Shown: positions 1 to 11,347 of the stretch, in pieces
How positions within the stretch are numbered: position 1 is the first letter of the stretch
How the letters are laid out: every line of letters begins with the position of its first letter
The notes under the pieces: model-generated
Told to the model about the DNA's origin: nothing
The model's database searches: none
The model's input: only the letters and a program-made list of their open reading frames with translations
Translations under genes and position numbers: made by a program
Assembly: GCF_019279795.1 (NCBI RefSeq)
Contig: NC_056740.1
Span: forward strand, 225,826,611 to 225,890,610
Direction: 5' to 3'
Length of the DNA: 64,000 bases
Source of the DNA: Protopterus annectens
Taxonomy: Eukaryota; Chordata; Ceratodontiformes; Protopteridae

Positions 1-3000
1 GTCTCATGACAGAATATTCCTGAGCACCATTGATCCAAATGATGCATATCCCCTAGAGACCTGGTCCAGTTTGTAATGAGTAATAACGGTATGAGGAGAT
101 GCCCATATAGCTGCTGCACAAATGTCATCTAAAGTAGCTCTAGCATGAAAAATTGCATAAGCTTTCACAGGATGTGGTGGTTGGAGACCATTTGAATTAT
201 AAATAAAGTTAATACAATCCCTAAGCCATTTAACTAAGATAACTTTAGAAACTGGGTTACCTAAAGAAAGTGAGGAGAAAGCAATGAACAGTTGGTTAAA
301 TTTTCTGAATTCTTTGTTTTGTGAAGGTAAAAACATAATTGTCTGTGAACGTCTAATAAGTGTAGGCAGTACTCTCCCTTATTGGAGAAATTAGGGAAAA
401 AGACTGGTGGATGTAACGTTTGATTGATATTACATTCTGAAACGACCTTTGGAAAAAAGGAAGGATTAGTCCTGAGGGAAACCCTGTCCTTGTGAAATAT
501 TAAATAGGGGGGCTTGCAGGACAAAGCTTGAATTTCCAATACTCTTCTTGCTGAAGTAATAGCTAATAAAAACAAAGTTTTCCATGTCAGAAATTTTAAG
601 TCACAAGTAGCTGAAGGTTCAAATGGGTATAAAGTGAGAGATTGTAGGACTAGGGGTAAATCCCATGGAGCAGTTCTTTAAATGGAGGCCTTAACATTAA
701 GGTTCCTTTCAAAAAGGCTTTACAAAGTTTATGTGACATAAGTGAAGAACCATCTAAACCAATATGGAAGTTAGATATGGCAGCCAGATGAACTCGAATT
801 GTAGAAGCTGAAGAACCAGACTGATAACAACTAGAAAATCGAAGACTTTATCCACAGGAGCTGCTTAAGGGGAAATATCACTGTTAAGAGTCCATACAGC
901 AAATTTTCCCACTTACTATGGTACAGCTTTCTAGTAGAAGGTTTGTAATGGGCCAGAATGATTTCTCAGACCAGTGAGGTAAGGGGAGAATGTTTGGCAA
1001 TCATGGGAATTGGAGAAGCCACATAGTGAGCTTGAGATTTATATGGCTGAATCATTCCTTCTGGATGAGACAATAGATCTGGAGCTGGGTCCAGGATCCA
1101 AGGATTCCGAAGTAGGTGAGGGCAAATGAAGGGAAACCAAACTTGTCAAGGCCAGAATGGGTCAATGAGGATTATTGTGTTCTTTGACCTCTTGGCTTTC
1201 TTTAGAAACTGAGATATCAGGGGAGTTGGAGGAAAGGCGTACAGCACACGGGGGGCCAATTGTGGAGAAGAGTGTTGCTGGGTGACTCCCCAGATGGAGG
1301 ATCAGGCCAAAGTAACTGCTGCACTTGTTGTTCAGAGGAGACACAAACAGATCGCAGCAAAGTTGGCCCCATTGGCAGAAAATCTTTTCTGTCACCACAG
1401 GATTGAGAGACCACTCATGAGGCATCAGAATAGTTCTGCTCAGCTTGTCCGCTATCACTTTGGAGCTCTCCAGAATAAGCATTGCCGTGTGAAAGAGGGT
1501 GGAAGAAATCCCCTACTGCCAAACTCTGAGGGCTTCTCAACAAAGTGGGCAAGATTTGGTTCCTCCTTGTTTGTTGATGTATCAGACTACCGACATTTTG
1601 TCCATCTGAATTGCCACTGTTCCCAGGGGAAGGGCATCTTGAAATGCTTGCAACGCTAAGCTAAGAGCACTGCCCTCATCCCTAGGACATTGATGTGCAA
1701 ATTGGCCTCCAGTTGAGAACAAGTGCCTTGGACTGTCCTTACCAGATAATGTCCCCCCAACTTATCTGGGAAGCATTCATGGTCAATATGGCCTGGGGCT
1801 GAGGAAGAAGAAATGGATGGCCCAAAAGAATTTCATTAGAATGGAGCCACCAAGACAGGTGTTGTTTGCAGCAATTGGTGATCAACACGTGATACAGCAT
1901 TGGCTGATTCATTAATGACTCTTGGGAGGTCAGAAGCCACTGGAGAATCCTCATATGATATCTGGCCTAGGGAACTAGAGTTATAGAGGCTGTCATTGAG
2001 CCTAGTACCTGTAAGATAAGTCTGGCTGGAAAACTCCTGTTCTGAATATTATGGTTTACTTGTGATCTGATCTTTTGGTAACTCTCTACTGGGAGTGAAG
2101 TGATTCCTGTAACAGTGTTTAACAGAGCTCCAATAAAGTCCAGCTGTTGAGTAGGTTGCAGATTTGACTATTTGCAATTTATTGTAATGTCTAATGAAGA
2201 GCAAAGATGCAGGGTGTAATCTCTTGCCCTTTCGAGTTGATGCCCGGTGGTAGCGGTAAGAAGACAGTTGTCACGATAAGGAAAAATTCAAAATTCCTGC
2301 AGGCTGAGATGAACTGAGACCACTGCCATGCACTTGGTAAACACCCTGGGGACTGTGGTGAGGCCAAAGGGCAGTGCTCTGAACTGAAAATGACTGGCTC
2401 CCAGCCAGAAGTGCAGGAATCGTCTAGAGCATTTGTCCCTTCTTATATGGTAATACGCATCCTGAAGATATATAGAGCACAACCAATCATCTTTTTCCAA
2501 AAAAGGAAAAATAGACTGTACCGAGACCATCCAGAATTTGTTTTGCTGAACTGCCTTGATGAACTGGCTGAGATCCAAAATGGGTCTCCAGTCCCCTGTT
2601 CTTTTGGGTACTAAAAAGAATCTTGAGTAAAACACGGATCCTCTCTGGTCTGGTGGGACTTCTTGGATGACTCTTTTTTGACCAGTTTTTGAATCTCTGT
2701 GACAGCTGCTTCCCTGTGACTGGGTGGAATGTCCGGGAGTTTTTTTGTGTTTTTGGATTTGATAAAGGGGAATGATGTAGCCTCAGGAAATGAACCCATT
2801 TGTCTGATGTCATCTGTTACCTGGCAGATTGGTGTAGGGATAATCATCCCCTGATTGCCTCCAGAGGAAGGCAATCAGGCCTCTGTTCCGGAGCGCTGGT
2901 AGGAGTTACCAGAGAAAGAACCTCTGGACTTCTGGTTCTGTGGGCCACTTCTGCCTCTAGAATGGCATTTTCCATTGTTACCTCCCCCTTTGGCCCGGGA

Positions 3001-5289
3001 GAAGTCCTTGCCATGTGAGTCCTGGAAAGTCCCTTGGGACTTTTAGAACCATAGCCTCCCACTTCTCTGGCTCCTAGAATAGGGCCGTTGAGGAGTGGAG
3101 AAGCAAATGTCTACAGCAGAAAGAGTCTTCCCATCTTTCTCACATCTGGCCAGTGTGTCTTTTACCTTAGGTCCAAACAGGGATGATCTGTCAAATGTAC
3201 CATTGACGAATAAAGATTTAAATGGCTGCACAAAGTCACACAAGCGCATCCAGGTGTGTCTTCTAATGGCTATGCCTGAACCCTCTGCTTGTGCTGTCCC
3301 TGTGGCTGCATGGGCAATTAGCCCCATGGATGAGTTGGAAATTGATTCAGGGGTGGTGAGCTGGGAGGTAATCTCATCTCATACCCCTTTGGTTACTCCT
3401 CCTATAAGAGTATCTTACAGCTCTTTAATCAGATCTCTCTGCATCCTGGTAAAGTGTGCTATGTACTTCAACAAACTGAGAGTGAAGGTCGAAGTGTAAA
3501 CATGCTTCCCAAACCTATCCATAGCCCTAGACTGCTTGTTAGAAGGATGGATAGTCAGACTTTCCTCAGCAAGTTCCTTTTTGGTGGCTGCCGCTATCAC
3601 TATGGCATCAACAGGGATACCCTTATCCCAGTGTTGCTCATCCTTAGCAGCAGAAAGCATATGGTCAGGCCCCTTGGAGATCGGCTTGATGGAGTCAGGA
3701 ATTTTCCAGGCCCACTGAGCGATACGTTTAATAAGCTCGTCAGCGGGTGGAGAGATCAAAGAGGTAAAGGCCTAGGCACAAAATGCCTCTAGGTATACTG
3801 ACTCCTCCAAGGAAGGCTGGAAGGAAGTCCATCCACCCCTCTATTTCAGGATTTCCAGTATGTCCCCAAAGGAAACATCATCAGGAGGTGACCTAGGGGG
3901 AACCTTCCCCCTCAATGAAATCGGTATCCTCAGTGAAGGACTCCTCTAGGGAGTCTATGTGCTTCCTCTTGCACTTTTTCTTCGAAGGTACTTTCTCGGG
4001 GGATGTTCTGGGCAAGTAACCAAAGAAGAAACCACCAAGGTAGATCTCTCTTGAGGCTCTTGTGCCTCCAGTCCTAGGGATGAAGTTGGAGGAGGCTCTG
4101 GTCGGGGGGATAGAGATGTTTGGCCCGACATGGTTGGCAAGGACTGGGAGCCCACTATGGACAAGCCCTTCTCCATGATCCAGAAGGCCAGCCCCCCCCA
4201 TAGAAGGATGGGAGCCTGGAACCAAAATAGACTCCTTCATAACCATGGTCCCACCCCACACCAAGGAAGCCATCCCTGAATCAGAAGCTTGAGTTGAAGC
4301 AATGAATGCCAAGTGGCATGGACAGCTCTGAAAGAATGAAAGTTGAACCCTCTCCCTCAGGACCAGCAATGAAACCTTGATCCCTAGAGGTCTCTGGTTC
4401 TGATAAACTGGAGGAACCCAAGGCAATTCTTGATTATGGAGAAAGACTCTAACCAGAATCGAGACAGTTGGAGCTGGGCAGGTTGGTACTAAGGGCTCCA
4501 AAGACTCTACTGGAGTTGGAGGAGGAAGGTGAGACAGTGTTCAGGAAGGACAGGTCCTGGTGCTGAGATGGCTAGGAAATGAATATGGAGGTAATTCCCT
4601 CACCGTGAGGAGCTGGTCCACTAGCCTCATGATGTCCAATTCTGAGAGATTGTTATTCGATTGAATGGATGATGCTGAAGGAGAACTTGGTGGTCTCAGT
4701 TCCAGAAATGGGCTAGGTTGTCGGTCTGCAAATGGATCGACCGAAAGGGAGTATGTAGTTCTTGGCAAAGTCCTCAAAGTAGTCTGCTTCTAAACTGACT
4801 AAACCTCTGGTACTGGAGCTGCAGGTATCTGTTCAGATGCAATGGTTGGTGCCGAATCATTCTTGTCTATCTGTGCCAAGGAAACTGTTGACTCTGTAGG
4901 CAGTTTGGCAGGTGGTTCCAAGGAACTTCTCGGTAACAAATGTAAATGTTTCTTAGAAGAGGAGGAAGCAGAGGATGGTGAACTGGCTTTGGTTTTTGGA
5001 CCAGATATGGCCTCTTCAAAGTCTCCTTTCAAAAGACCTTTCAAAATCAACTTGTTTCTCTGCTCAGCTAAAATCCTGGTGGAGAAACCATGACAGATGG
5101 CACAATCCTCTTGCAAATGGACAACGTCTAAACAATACACATAACAGACATGCCCATGTGTATTGGGCATCTTGCTCTCACACTTTTGGCACCTCTTGAA
5201 GCCAGAGGTGCCCTTGGAAGATTTATCAGCCATGCCAGAGAAAAAGGGCTTAGCGCTAATAGCACTCACACACACTCACTCAACAAGGG

Positions 5290-5348
<59 letters not shown>

Positions 5349-5792
5349 TTTTTTATAATAAAGCAAGAAATGTACCAACAATGGTAGCCAGAAATACCTC
5401 AAAGGTAAAGAAATTAGAAAATAGAAGATTGTATCAGCAAAGGTACATAAAGAACTACCCTAAGGTACAGGGAAGGGAAGGAAAACGGATAACTCACATG
5501 CCTAGAAGAAAGAGAGGAGCAGGTAGAAATGAAAAACACATAGACAGAAAAAGATCTGAAGAAAAATATGAGAAAATAGAGAAAGAACTTACACTAACTG
5601 CCAAAGTTCAATCGAGGTTGGATGCATTTGACACATGAAGCAGCAAACAAGATCTGGGGTAATTTACAGAGGAGCATTATCGGTAGAGCCTAGCTTGAGA
5701 TTTTGGAAGGTGCAAGCTGAAGTAAATGGCTGTGTCAGTTCCAAAGCCTGGAACCGAGCCCTCAGTCAAGGATTATGTGAAGACTGACATCA
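1..5792 (-). mobile_element. DIRS-type retroelement A (fossil, 3' end outside window)
   Basis: DIRS elements move through a reverse transcriptase and a tyrosine recombinase instead of an integrase. Read right to left, this copy has a 5' terminal repeat ending near 5792, a gag-like region (about 5275 to 3000) opening with a Cys/His-rich motif, a reverse transcriptase region (about 2870-2290), RNase H-like sequence (about 1950-1740), and a tyrosine recombinase region (about 1100-4). The recombinase shows the family pattern of an ITSARR helix and a C-terminal HYKLDQVSRG block. Its 5' end aligns by eye with the better preserved DIRS B at 37737-43909. The element is broken, with many breaks across all regions, and looks old. 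The 3' terminal repeat and internal complementary region would lie left of base 1. DIRS identity is secure; exact domain borders are approximate. Confidence 0.88.
5294..5344. repeat. (TA)n microsatellite
   Basis: An uninterrupted AT dinucleotide run of about 25 units sits between the gag-like region and the 5' terminal repeat of DIRS A. Open frames read across it (runs of alternating Ile/Tyr) are artefacts of the repeat. Confidence 0.97.
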
Positions 5793-6209
5793 GATCCATA
5801 GCTAACATAGATGTGTAACAGGGGGGAATTTGTACATTCATTTGGACATAGCAGAACACACAGCCACAGCTAGACAGCAGGCCATTGCAGGCTATTACAG
5901 CTGTTGCAGTGAGCATTATTTACTAAAGCATAATTGAAATCTATGACAATAACAAATATGAAGTCACTAAGAGGAGTTAAAACAGTAAGCAAACAATTGC
6001 ATTAACCAAAGGACGAAACACATGGCAAGATAGCTTAGTCCATGGTAACACAGCTAAACACTGCAGTTGAACCAGGCATAAATTATACAGTGCAGCATTT
6101 ACATTATTGAGTTTTAAAAGACAGAGAACAGATCTAGTCTACAAGTCTAAGTAGCTGTTATTACAAAAATATGTAAAACAAGTAAAGAACTTACAAAGCA
6201 AGCTGAGGG
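5793..6209. other. Unassigned AT-rich spacer
   Basis: No coding potential, terminal repeat or RNA gene is visible here. It lies between the DIRS A 5' end and a fragment of an L2-like LINE. It may be older, unrecognisable repeat sequence. Confidence 0.5.
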
Positions 6210-6606
6210 AACACAACATTCAATTTTTTTGAACACAAGTGGGACAATGATAAAGGTGGTGTTTGATGTGTTAATTTTATTAGTATAGATAGGTGCTTCT
6301 TTAATGATAGGACAGTACAGCTGGGAAGATGTTTTGTTTGAGGTGGTAGATGAAGAAGGGTTAATTACTTCACAATTTTGTAGGGCTGTTTCTTTGTTAT
6401 TTGGATTTATTGGTAAGGTTTCAAGACCTGGGTTGGAGTAAACATCATCGCCCTGTGGAATTTATGTATCCAGTCCATGGTGTAGTGATGAACCACTGCT
6501 TCCAAATTTTCTTTAAAGGCTTTCTGTGCTGCATCCTCATTGTCAAATAGGGTACTCAGACTATTAAAAGCCCTTAAATCCCTAGGAGTGATATCCAAGT
6601 CTATGT
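6210..6606 (-). mobile_element. L2-like LINE 5'-region fragment
   Basis: This stretch matches, by eye, the sequence at about 11157-11347 and 12912-13312, which is the part of the L2-like LINE upstream of the endonuclease start. A 74-residue frame at 6407-6631 (minus) holds the segment FNSLSTLFDNEDAAQKAFKE, and 13103-13312 carries a related but more damaged version. It may be the tail of an ORF1-like protein, but I do not recognise the domain. Its left edge begins almost exactly where the endonuclease coding region begins in the other copy, so only the upstream part of the LINE is represented here. Confidence 0.6.
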
Positions 6607-6790
6607 ACTTCTTGGGTCTTTGTCGTATCACTATTTAGCAAGAACCTCTTCGTTGAGCAACTATTCAATGAACAAACTAATTGTCAAACTAAGTTTTCAG
6701 CAAAAAGTTTCCAAGGGCAAACTGATGGCAGTCAACCCTAGCGATCATAAAAAAAAAAATCTTAACACCTACGGAGGTAGTCAGACCTCT
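6607..6790. repeat. Partial copy of the foldback element seen at 13313-13727
   Basis: The first about 115 bases match the left arm of the inverted-repeat element at 13313-13435, and an A-rich run follows as it does there. The right arm was not found. The junction with the preceding LINE sequence (ending CCAAGTCTATGTACTTCT) is the same in both places. Confidence 0.55.
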
Positions 6791-6799
6791 ACCTCATAC

Positions 6800-7545
6800 T
6801 AAGTTCCAATTTCCACACACTATATAGTTACCCAATCCAATCAAGGTGGGAATAACAAACAAAGGCTGGTTCATGACCATTCTTAACATATCACCTGACC
6901 AAGTAACTTAGCTTAAAAGCTACTGCATATCTGAATAAATGTTGAAGCCCCCATCTTTGAAAGTGGTGAGATATATAAGCTAGCAAGGAGGAAAATCTTC
7001 TCCCAGAATCACCCAAGACATATTTATTGATGAGTTCCAGGTAGTATACAAGGCTGGGGTGTTTAGCCTGTAAGGGTATATTCCTGAGCAGATATTTGAT
7101 ATGTGGCATTATCATTGTTTGTCTTGCCTGAGTTTCTGCCCATAAGCGAGAAGTAGAGGAAGGACAAGTAAAGTCTGGCACCAGATATTACAGTCCAGAA
7201 ACAATGTCAACCAACAACTATATTCTTGTCCAACTTAGCAAGCCCGTTAGTGCTCCAGCATTGTTCATCTGCTGAAGCTGATTACCCTGGAAATATTTCT
7301 GACCATGTTTTTCCACTAGATGGATTTGCTTTTTCAGGGAATGTACCAAAGTCCAAAGTTTTACATTGGTTTTAGGGACCTGTTTACTCCAGAGCTGGTA
7401 TTCATTGGAATCGAGAAGACTGTGTTCCTTAGCTCTCTGTACTGTTCCTTTTTGAACTTCTCTCCTAGGTGGGCTATTTTTGGGGAGACTATGGCATTCC
7501 ACAAAATGGACTACATCTTGTTGATTACTGACATCCATCACCAAT
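6800..7545 (-). mobile_element. Decayed L1/Tx1-like LINE ORF2 remnant
   Basis: Two minus-strand frames resemble parts of an L1/Tx1-type ORF2 protein. The frame at 7218-7544 ends in a segment (QKYFQGNQLQ) like the linker between endonuclease and reverse transcriptase, where these proteins typically carry a YxxxGNKxGKLLA-like motif. The frame at 6891-7181 contains RQTMIMPHIKYLLRNIP followed by INKYVLGDSGRR, like the post-RT region of the family (MMxLPxxLYLLxxLP, then a W/F-x-G-x-x-R block). The RT core between them is missing, so this is an internally deleted relic. The assignment rests on motif memory, not alignment. Confidence 0.45.
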
Positions 7546-8559
7546 ACAGGGAGATGCCATTTGTCACACCTGGTTGGTTACTTTCACTGTGGACATAATA
7601 TTTTATGTGAAGACCCATGAATCTGACATTTACAGCTTGCTATTTCTCATTCCATTTACTTATCTGTCTAATGCTCCTCTTCTATACCATTCTCCAATGG
7701 CCAGTTGTGATCTTATTCCTATCACAAAAGGAACAGCTTTCTTTTCATCATGTAGAAGCACCCTGTGTCCTCTTCTTTCATCTGACACTATAAATTACTA
7801 TATTAGGACAACTTTATATTTCTGCTCTGCCAGCTTCCTCCTCAGCATATAGATGCTGTGAGTAATTAGTAATGAAGAATAGTAAATATCTTGTCCACAA
7901 AAATCCTCTGTGCTTTTGGTTATCTTGTGGCAACCAGTCCCTGGTCCCTGCCAACTATAAAGCCATAGGAAAGTGTCAAGAGCTGTTAGAATTTGCTCCC
8001 CTTTTTGCAGTCTTTCTACCTTATGTACCCCTTCTATTATTAAATTTAGATACAGAGGGAGGTAAACTGAAATGTGAGAAGAATTGTCCCAACTCTTTGT
8101 TTGGAATGGATTCAGGAACCCCTTTCATCCGCATGCTAATTTGGTGGGAACAGTTTTTAGGGTCACATATTTTATGAACTTGTAATGAAACATCTCCAAG
8201 CTGATGCTTTGTTTAGTGGAGTCGCTTGTTTATTTTAGTTCTTTCTTTAGAGATTCCTCCTCATTCTCCAGCTGCTCCATTCTCTCTTGTTGAGAAACCA
8301 TTGGCAATTACATAAAATGGAAGGATGAAGGATTGTTTTGCCATCAAGCATGCATGTTAGGGTTTCTTAGTTTTTTTTTTTTAACCTTTGGGGTTGGTGT
8401 TTTACTTGTTGATCTACTGAAGCTTGCATGTATAGTCCAACAAATCCACAACTGCACAGAGTACAAGGAAAGGAAAATTCATGACATCAGTACAAAGGAT
8501 CCAAATAAACTCCCCCAGAGGTTTTATTGAGAATAGGAAGGTACTACTAAACCACCAGG
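7546..8559. other. No supported gene
   Basis: Open frames here (for example 7574-7852 and 7872-8177, plus) have no recognisable domain or splice context and look random. The left 150 bases may be further decayed LINE sequence continuing from 6800-7545. Nothing else is evident. Confidence 0.45.
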
Positions 8560-10230
8560 CTGGATTTGCTGTGACACAACCAGCTTCATCAGTGAACATT
8601 TTAATTTTTGAGGTAGTATTTTAGTAGCAGTTTGAAGCCTGAGAGGTTAGAGGTAGGTCTAATTTGCAGAGGGACAAATTTTCATTTGTTGTATGAGTAG
8701 AGTTTGACCAGACGATTTGCGGGATTTGTGTGCTGTCCATTAGACTGAAGTACTGTATTAGGGTGATAGGAATGGAGAGTAGCAGTAAAAGCAGGGTGGT
8801 CATTGACTTTTTGAATAATGTGCTTGGTGATAAGCTGTATGCATTCTAAGTGTTGGGACAGTTCAAGCCAATTCAAAACCTTAAGGGCAATATAGTGGTG
8901 GCTGCAGTATTGTTTGTTGGTGACAAATTTTACAACCTTATTATAGCATGCCTCCAGCTTATTTTTAGCTGTAGCCTGAACATTGTTTAGGATGGGTGCA
9001 CTGTATAATAGAGATTGGAGAAAGTAGATAGTGGAAAGAGTGGTTTCAGTGGTGTTGCTAATGAAGTTTTTAATTCTGTTCAGCATCCCTAAATTTTGAT
9101 GTGTCTTTTTTATGCTATTTTGAACATGCAGGTCAAATATCAGGTTACCATCTATAATCACTCCCAGAAGTTTTGTATAGGAGGCTACTTCAATTTCAGT
9201 TGTATTTAGTAAAAATATTTTGAAATTTGCTTTATCAGGTGTGTGTGTGTGATTTAGGGAAAAACAGCCAACTTTGTTTTTCAGGGTTGAGTAGTAGCTG
9301 GACATTATGAAACCATTTCTTAACTAAGAAAAGCATCTTGCACGATATGGTGGAGATGAGGCAAGTTATTAGATGCATATATAAGGGTAGAATCATCAGT
9401 ATGTTGTATAAGAGAGACTGGACCTATGGAGGTATAGAAGTCATTGACAAAGATATTAAAGAGGATGGGACCAAGAGCTTTGGGGTATGCTAGTGAAGAC
9501 ATACAGGTATGGTGACAGAATGTTCTTCCATTTTGCAGACTGGAGCTTGTCAGTTAAATAGCTATTGAACCACATAGGTGTATGAAAAATGTTGGTTTTG
9601 GTCTAAACTATTGTTTGCTGAATTACTATGATTGGGTGTTATTGAGGAGGTGGTAGAAGCACTGGATCAGAGGGAAGAGTTTTTAGTTTGGGAGTTAATG
9701 CTTTTCATAAAGTAGGTATTGAATAAGGTGGCACTTTCTAGTGGAAAGCTATTATGGGAAGGTCTGTATTTCTTATTTGAGCACAGATGTAACAGGTTGC
9801 ACTTTGATGTCAAAGTATTTTTGGGGTTCATTTTTTGTGCTGAAGTTGTAGATGGTTATAATATTGTTTTTTATCTAGGTTAAATTGTCCTTTCCTCAGT
9901 TTGTGCAATTGTCAGTAAAGTTGCAGGTTATAGGGATTTTTAAGTTTAATCCATTCTTTCCAAGCTTTGTCTTTGGTAAACATTGTAGCATTTGTCTGCC
10001 CTGGTAGGTGGTTAATTTTCACTCTTTTTCTGCAGAGTGGATTGTGGCTGTTTACACAATTTTAAGAATAAGGTGTTAAAAGTATTGACTGCCGTGTCGA
10101 GTAGGAGAGACCAATTAAAGGTTTGCAAAGTATTGGTGAATGCTAGCCAGTTCTTCGGTGGTGCTAACATTAAGTACTGTATTCTCTACCTACTGTAAAT
10201 AGATAGGTAGGGGTTCTAATCTCACAGTAA

Positions 10231-10233
<3 letters not shown>

Positions 10234-10286
<53 letters not shown>

Positions 10287-10291
10287 TGTGT
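10234..10291. repeat. (TG)n microsatellite
   Basis: A TG dinucleotide run with one TTT interruption near its right end lies within the LINE copy and about 25 bases left of a SINE. Confidence 0.97.
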
Positions 10292-10316
10292 CTTCATCTT
10301 TCAGTATGGACTTGCT

Positions 10317-10441
10317 ATGAGGTTTGGTTTAGCATAATGGTTAAGGCCTTTACTTCATAGACACAAAGTACAGGGTTTGATTCTGACCTCAGGTTATTGT
10401 CTAGGCTTAAAATGGCTCTTCAGGGCGGTTAACCTAATATT
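10317..10441 (+). mobile_element. tRNA-derived SINE with CR1-like 3' tail
   Basis: The head resembles a tRNA pol III promoter: an A-box-like TAGCATAATGGTTAAG near 10331 and a B-box-like GGGTTTGATTC near 10373, spaced as in a tRNA gene. It has no intact cloverleaf after the B box, so it is a SINE and not a tRNA gene. The last about 55 bases (TAGGCTTAAAATGGCTCTTC, then CCTAATATTAACCTATGA) resemble the end of the CR1-like LINE at 27265-27320, which has TAGGCTTGTAAATGCCCTAG followed by AGTATCAACCTATGA. LINE coding sequence resumes immediately to the right at about 10442. Confidence 0.75.
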
Positions 10442-11083
10442 AACCTATGAGCCTGCATTGAATTTTGAAAGATTTTTGGTTCTTCTAAGTTGGTGCTTGT
10501 TATTTTGGTGGGTGGTATTTTCATAGGCATAAGCTGGAAAATGGTCACTAAGTGTCTTTGGATAGGTTCCAGAGGTTGTAAATTTACTAGGGTGGGAGAG
10601 CAGTATGCAGTCTAGAACTGAAACTTTACTGTTGGCATTATTAAATCTAGTGTGTGTGTCTTTTGCTATGTTGTGTGCAACCATAATGGTTTATAATAGC
10701 TGAGGGTAAGTCTGATGTAAGGTTTTTGCCAGTCAGTATTTACATCTCCTGGTATGATTATTTTCATAAGGTATATAATTAGTTGCCCAGGAGAGGATTT
10801 CTTCTAAAGTTTTTATATTGTTTCCAAGCGGGATGTAGAGTGTAACAAAACATAACTGTATTTTATTGTTAAGCTTTAGCAGTGATACTAATATTTTAGC
10901 ATTTTGGAATTTTGGGATATTGTGTCAGTAGGGGGAGAGAGAGAGATTGAACGGCCTTGAATAAATTAAGGCTACTCTCCTGCTTTCTTATGTGGTCTAT
11001 CAGCTCTGATAAAACTGTAGCCTGGAGGGAGTAGTTCAGATTCTTTAATGTAAGGCTTAAGCCAGGTTTCTGTGATGGCAAGA

Positions 11084-11347
11084 ATATCAGGGTTATACTG
11101 TGATATCCAGGCATATAGCTCAATAATTTTGTTACAAATGCTATGGAGGTTGATTGTGACAACATTCAATTTTTTGGAACACAAGTGGGAAAATGATAGA
11201 GTGGTGCTTGATGTGCAAATTTTATTAGTATAGATAGGTGCTTGTTTAATGATAGGACAGTACAGCTGGAAAGAGGTATAGTTTGAGGTGGTAGATTAGG
11301 AAGTGTTAGTTACTTCATAATTTTGTAGGACTCCTTCTTTGTTATTT
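11084..11347. repeat. 264-bp direct repeat, left copy
   Basis: These 264 bases of L2-like LINE sequence recur at 12839-13102 at a constant offset of 1755, with only a handful of differences. The copies flank a DIRS fragment. This copy is continuous with the LINE on its left. Confidence 0.93.

Larger units (their letters stand above)
8560..11347 (-). mobile_element. L2-like LINE copy, degenerate (EN and RT regions)
   Basis: Read right to left, the endonuclease start is at 11184, where LNVVTINLHSICNK and ITETWLKP match the start of apurinic-type endonucleases. Further endonuclease sequence lies at 10684-10445, with an SDHFPAYAY-like block. The RT palm is at about 9502-9320, with PILFNIFVNDF and the catalytic block as QHTDDSTLIYAS in place of the usual YADDSTL. 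The C-terminal region is at 9305-8682. Reading is interrupted by frame changes, a TG microsatellite and a SINE. It resembles the LINE at 17234-21350 in domain order and in the block before the C terminus, but is clearly diverged from it. The copy is non-functional. The 3' limit near 8560 is approximate. Confidence 0.75.

Noticed and set aside
5150-5638. Plus-strand 162-residue frame with alternating Ile/Tyr
   Set aside because: Produced by the (TA)n microsatellite in DIRS A. It has no domain and runs opposite to the gag-like coding strand.
10317-10400. Possible tRNA gene
   Set aside because: A- and B-box-like motifs are present but the acceptor stem does not close and a CR1-like tail follows; it is a SINE head.
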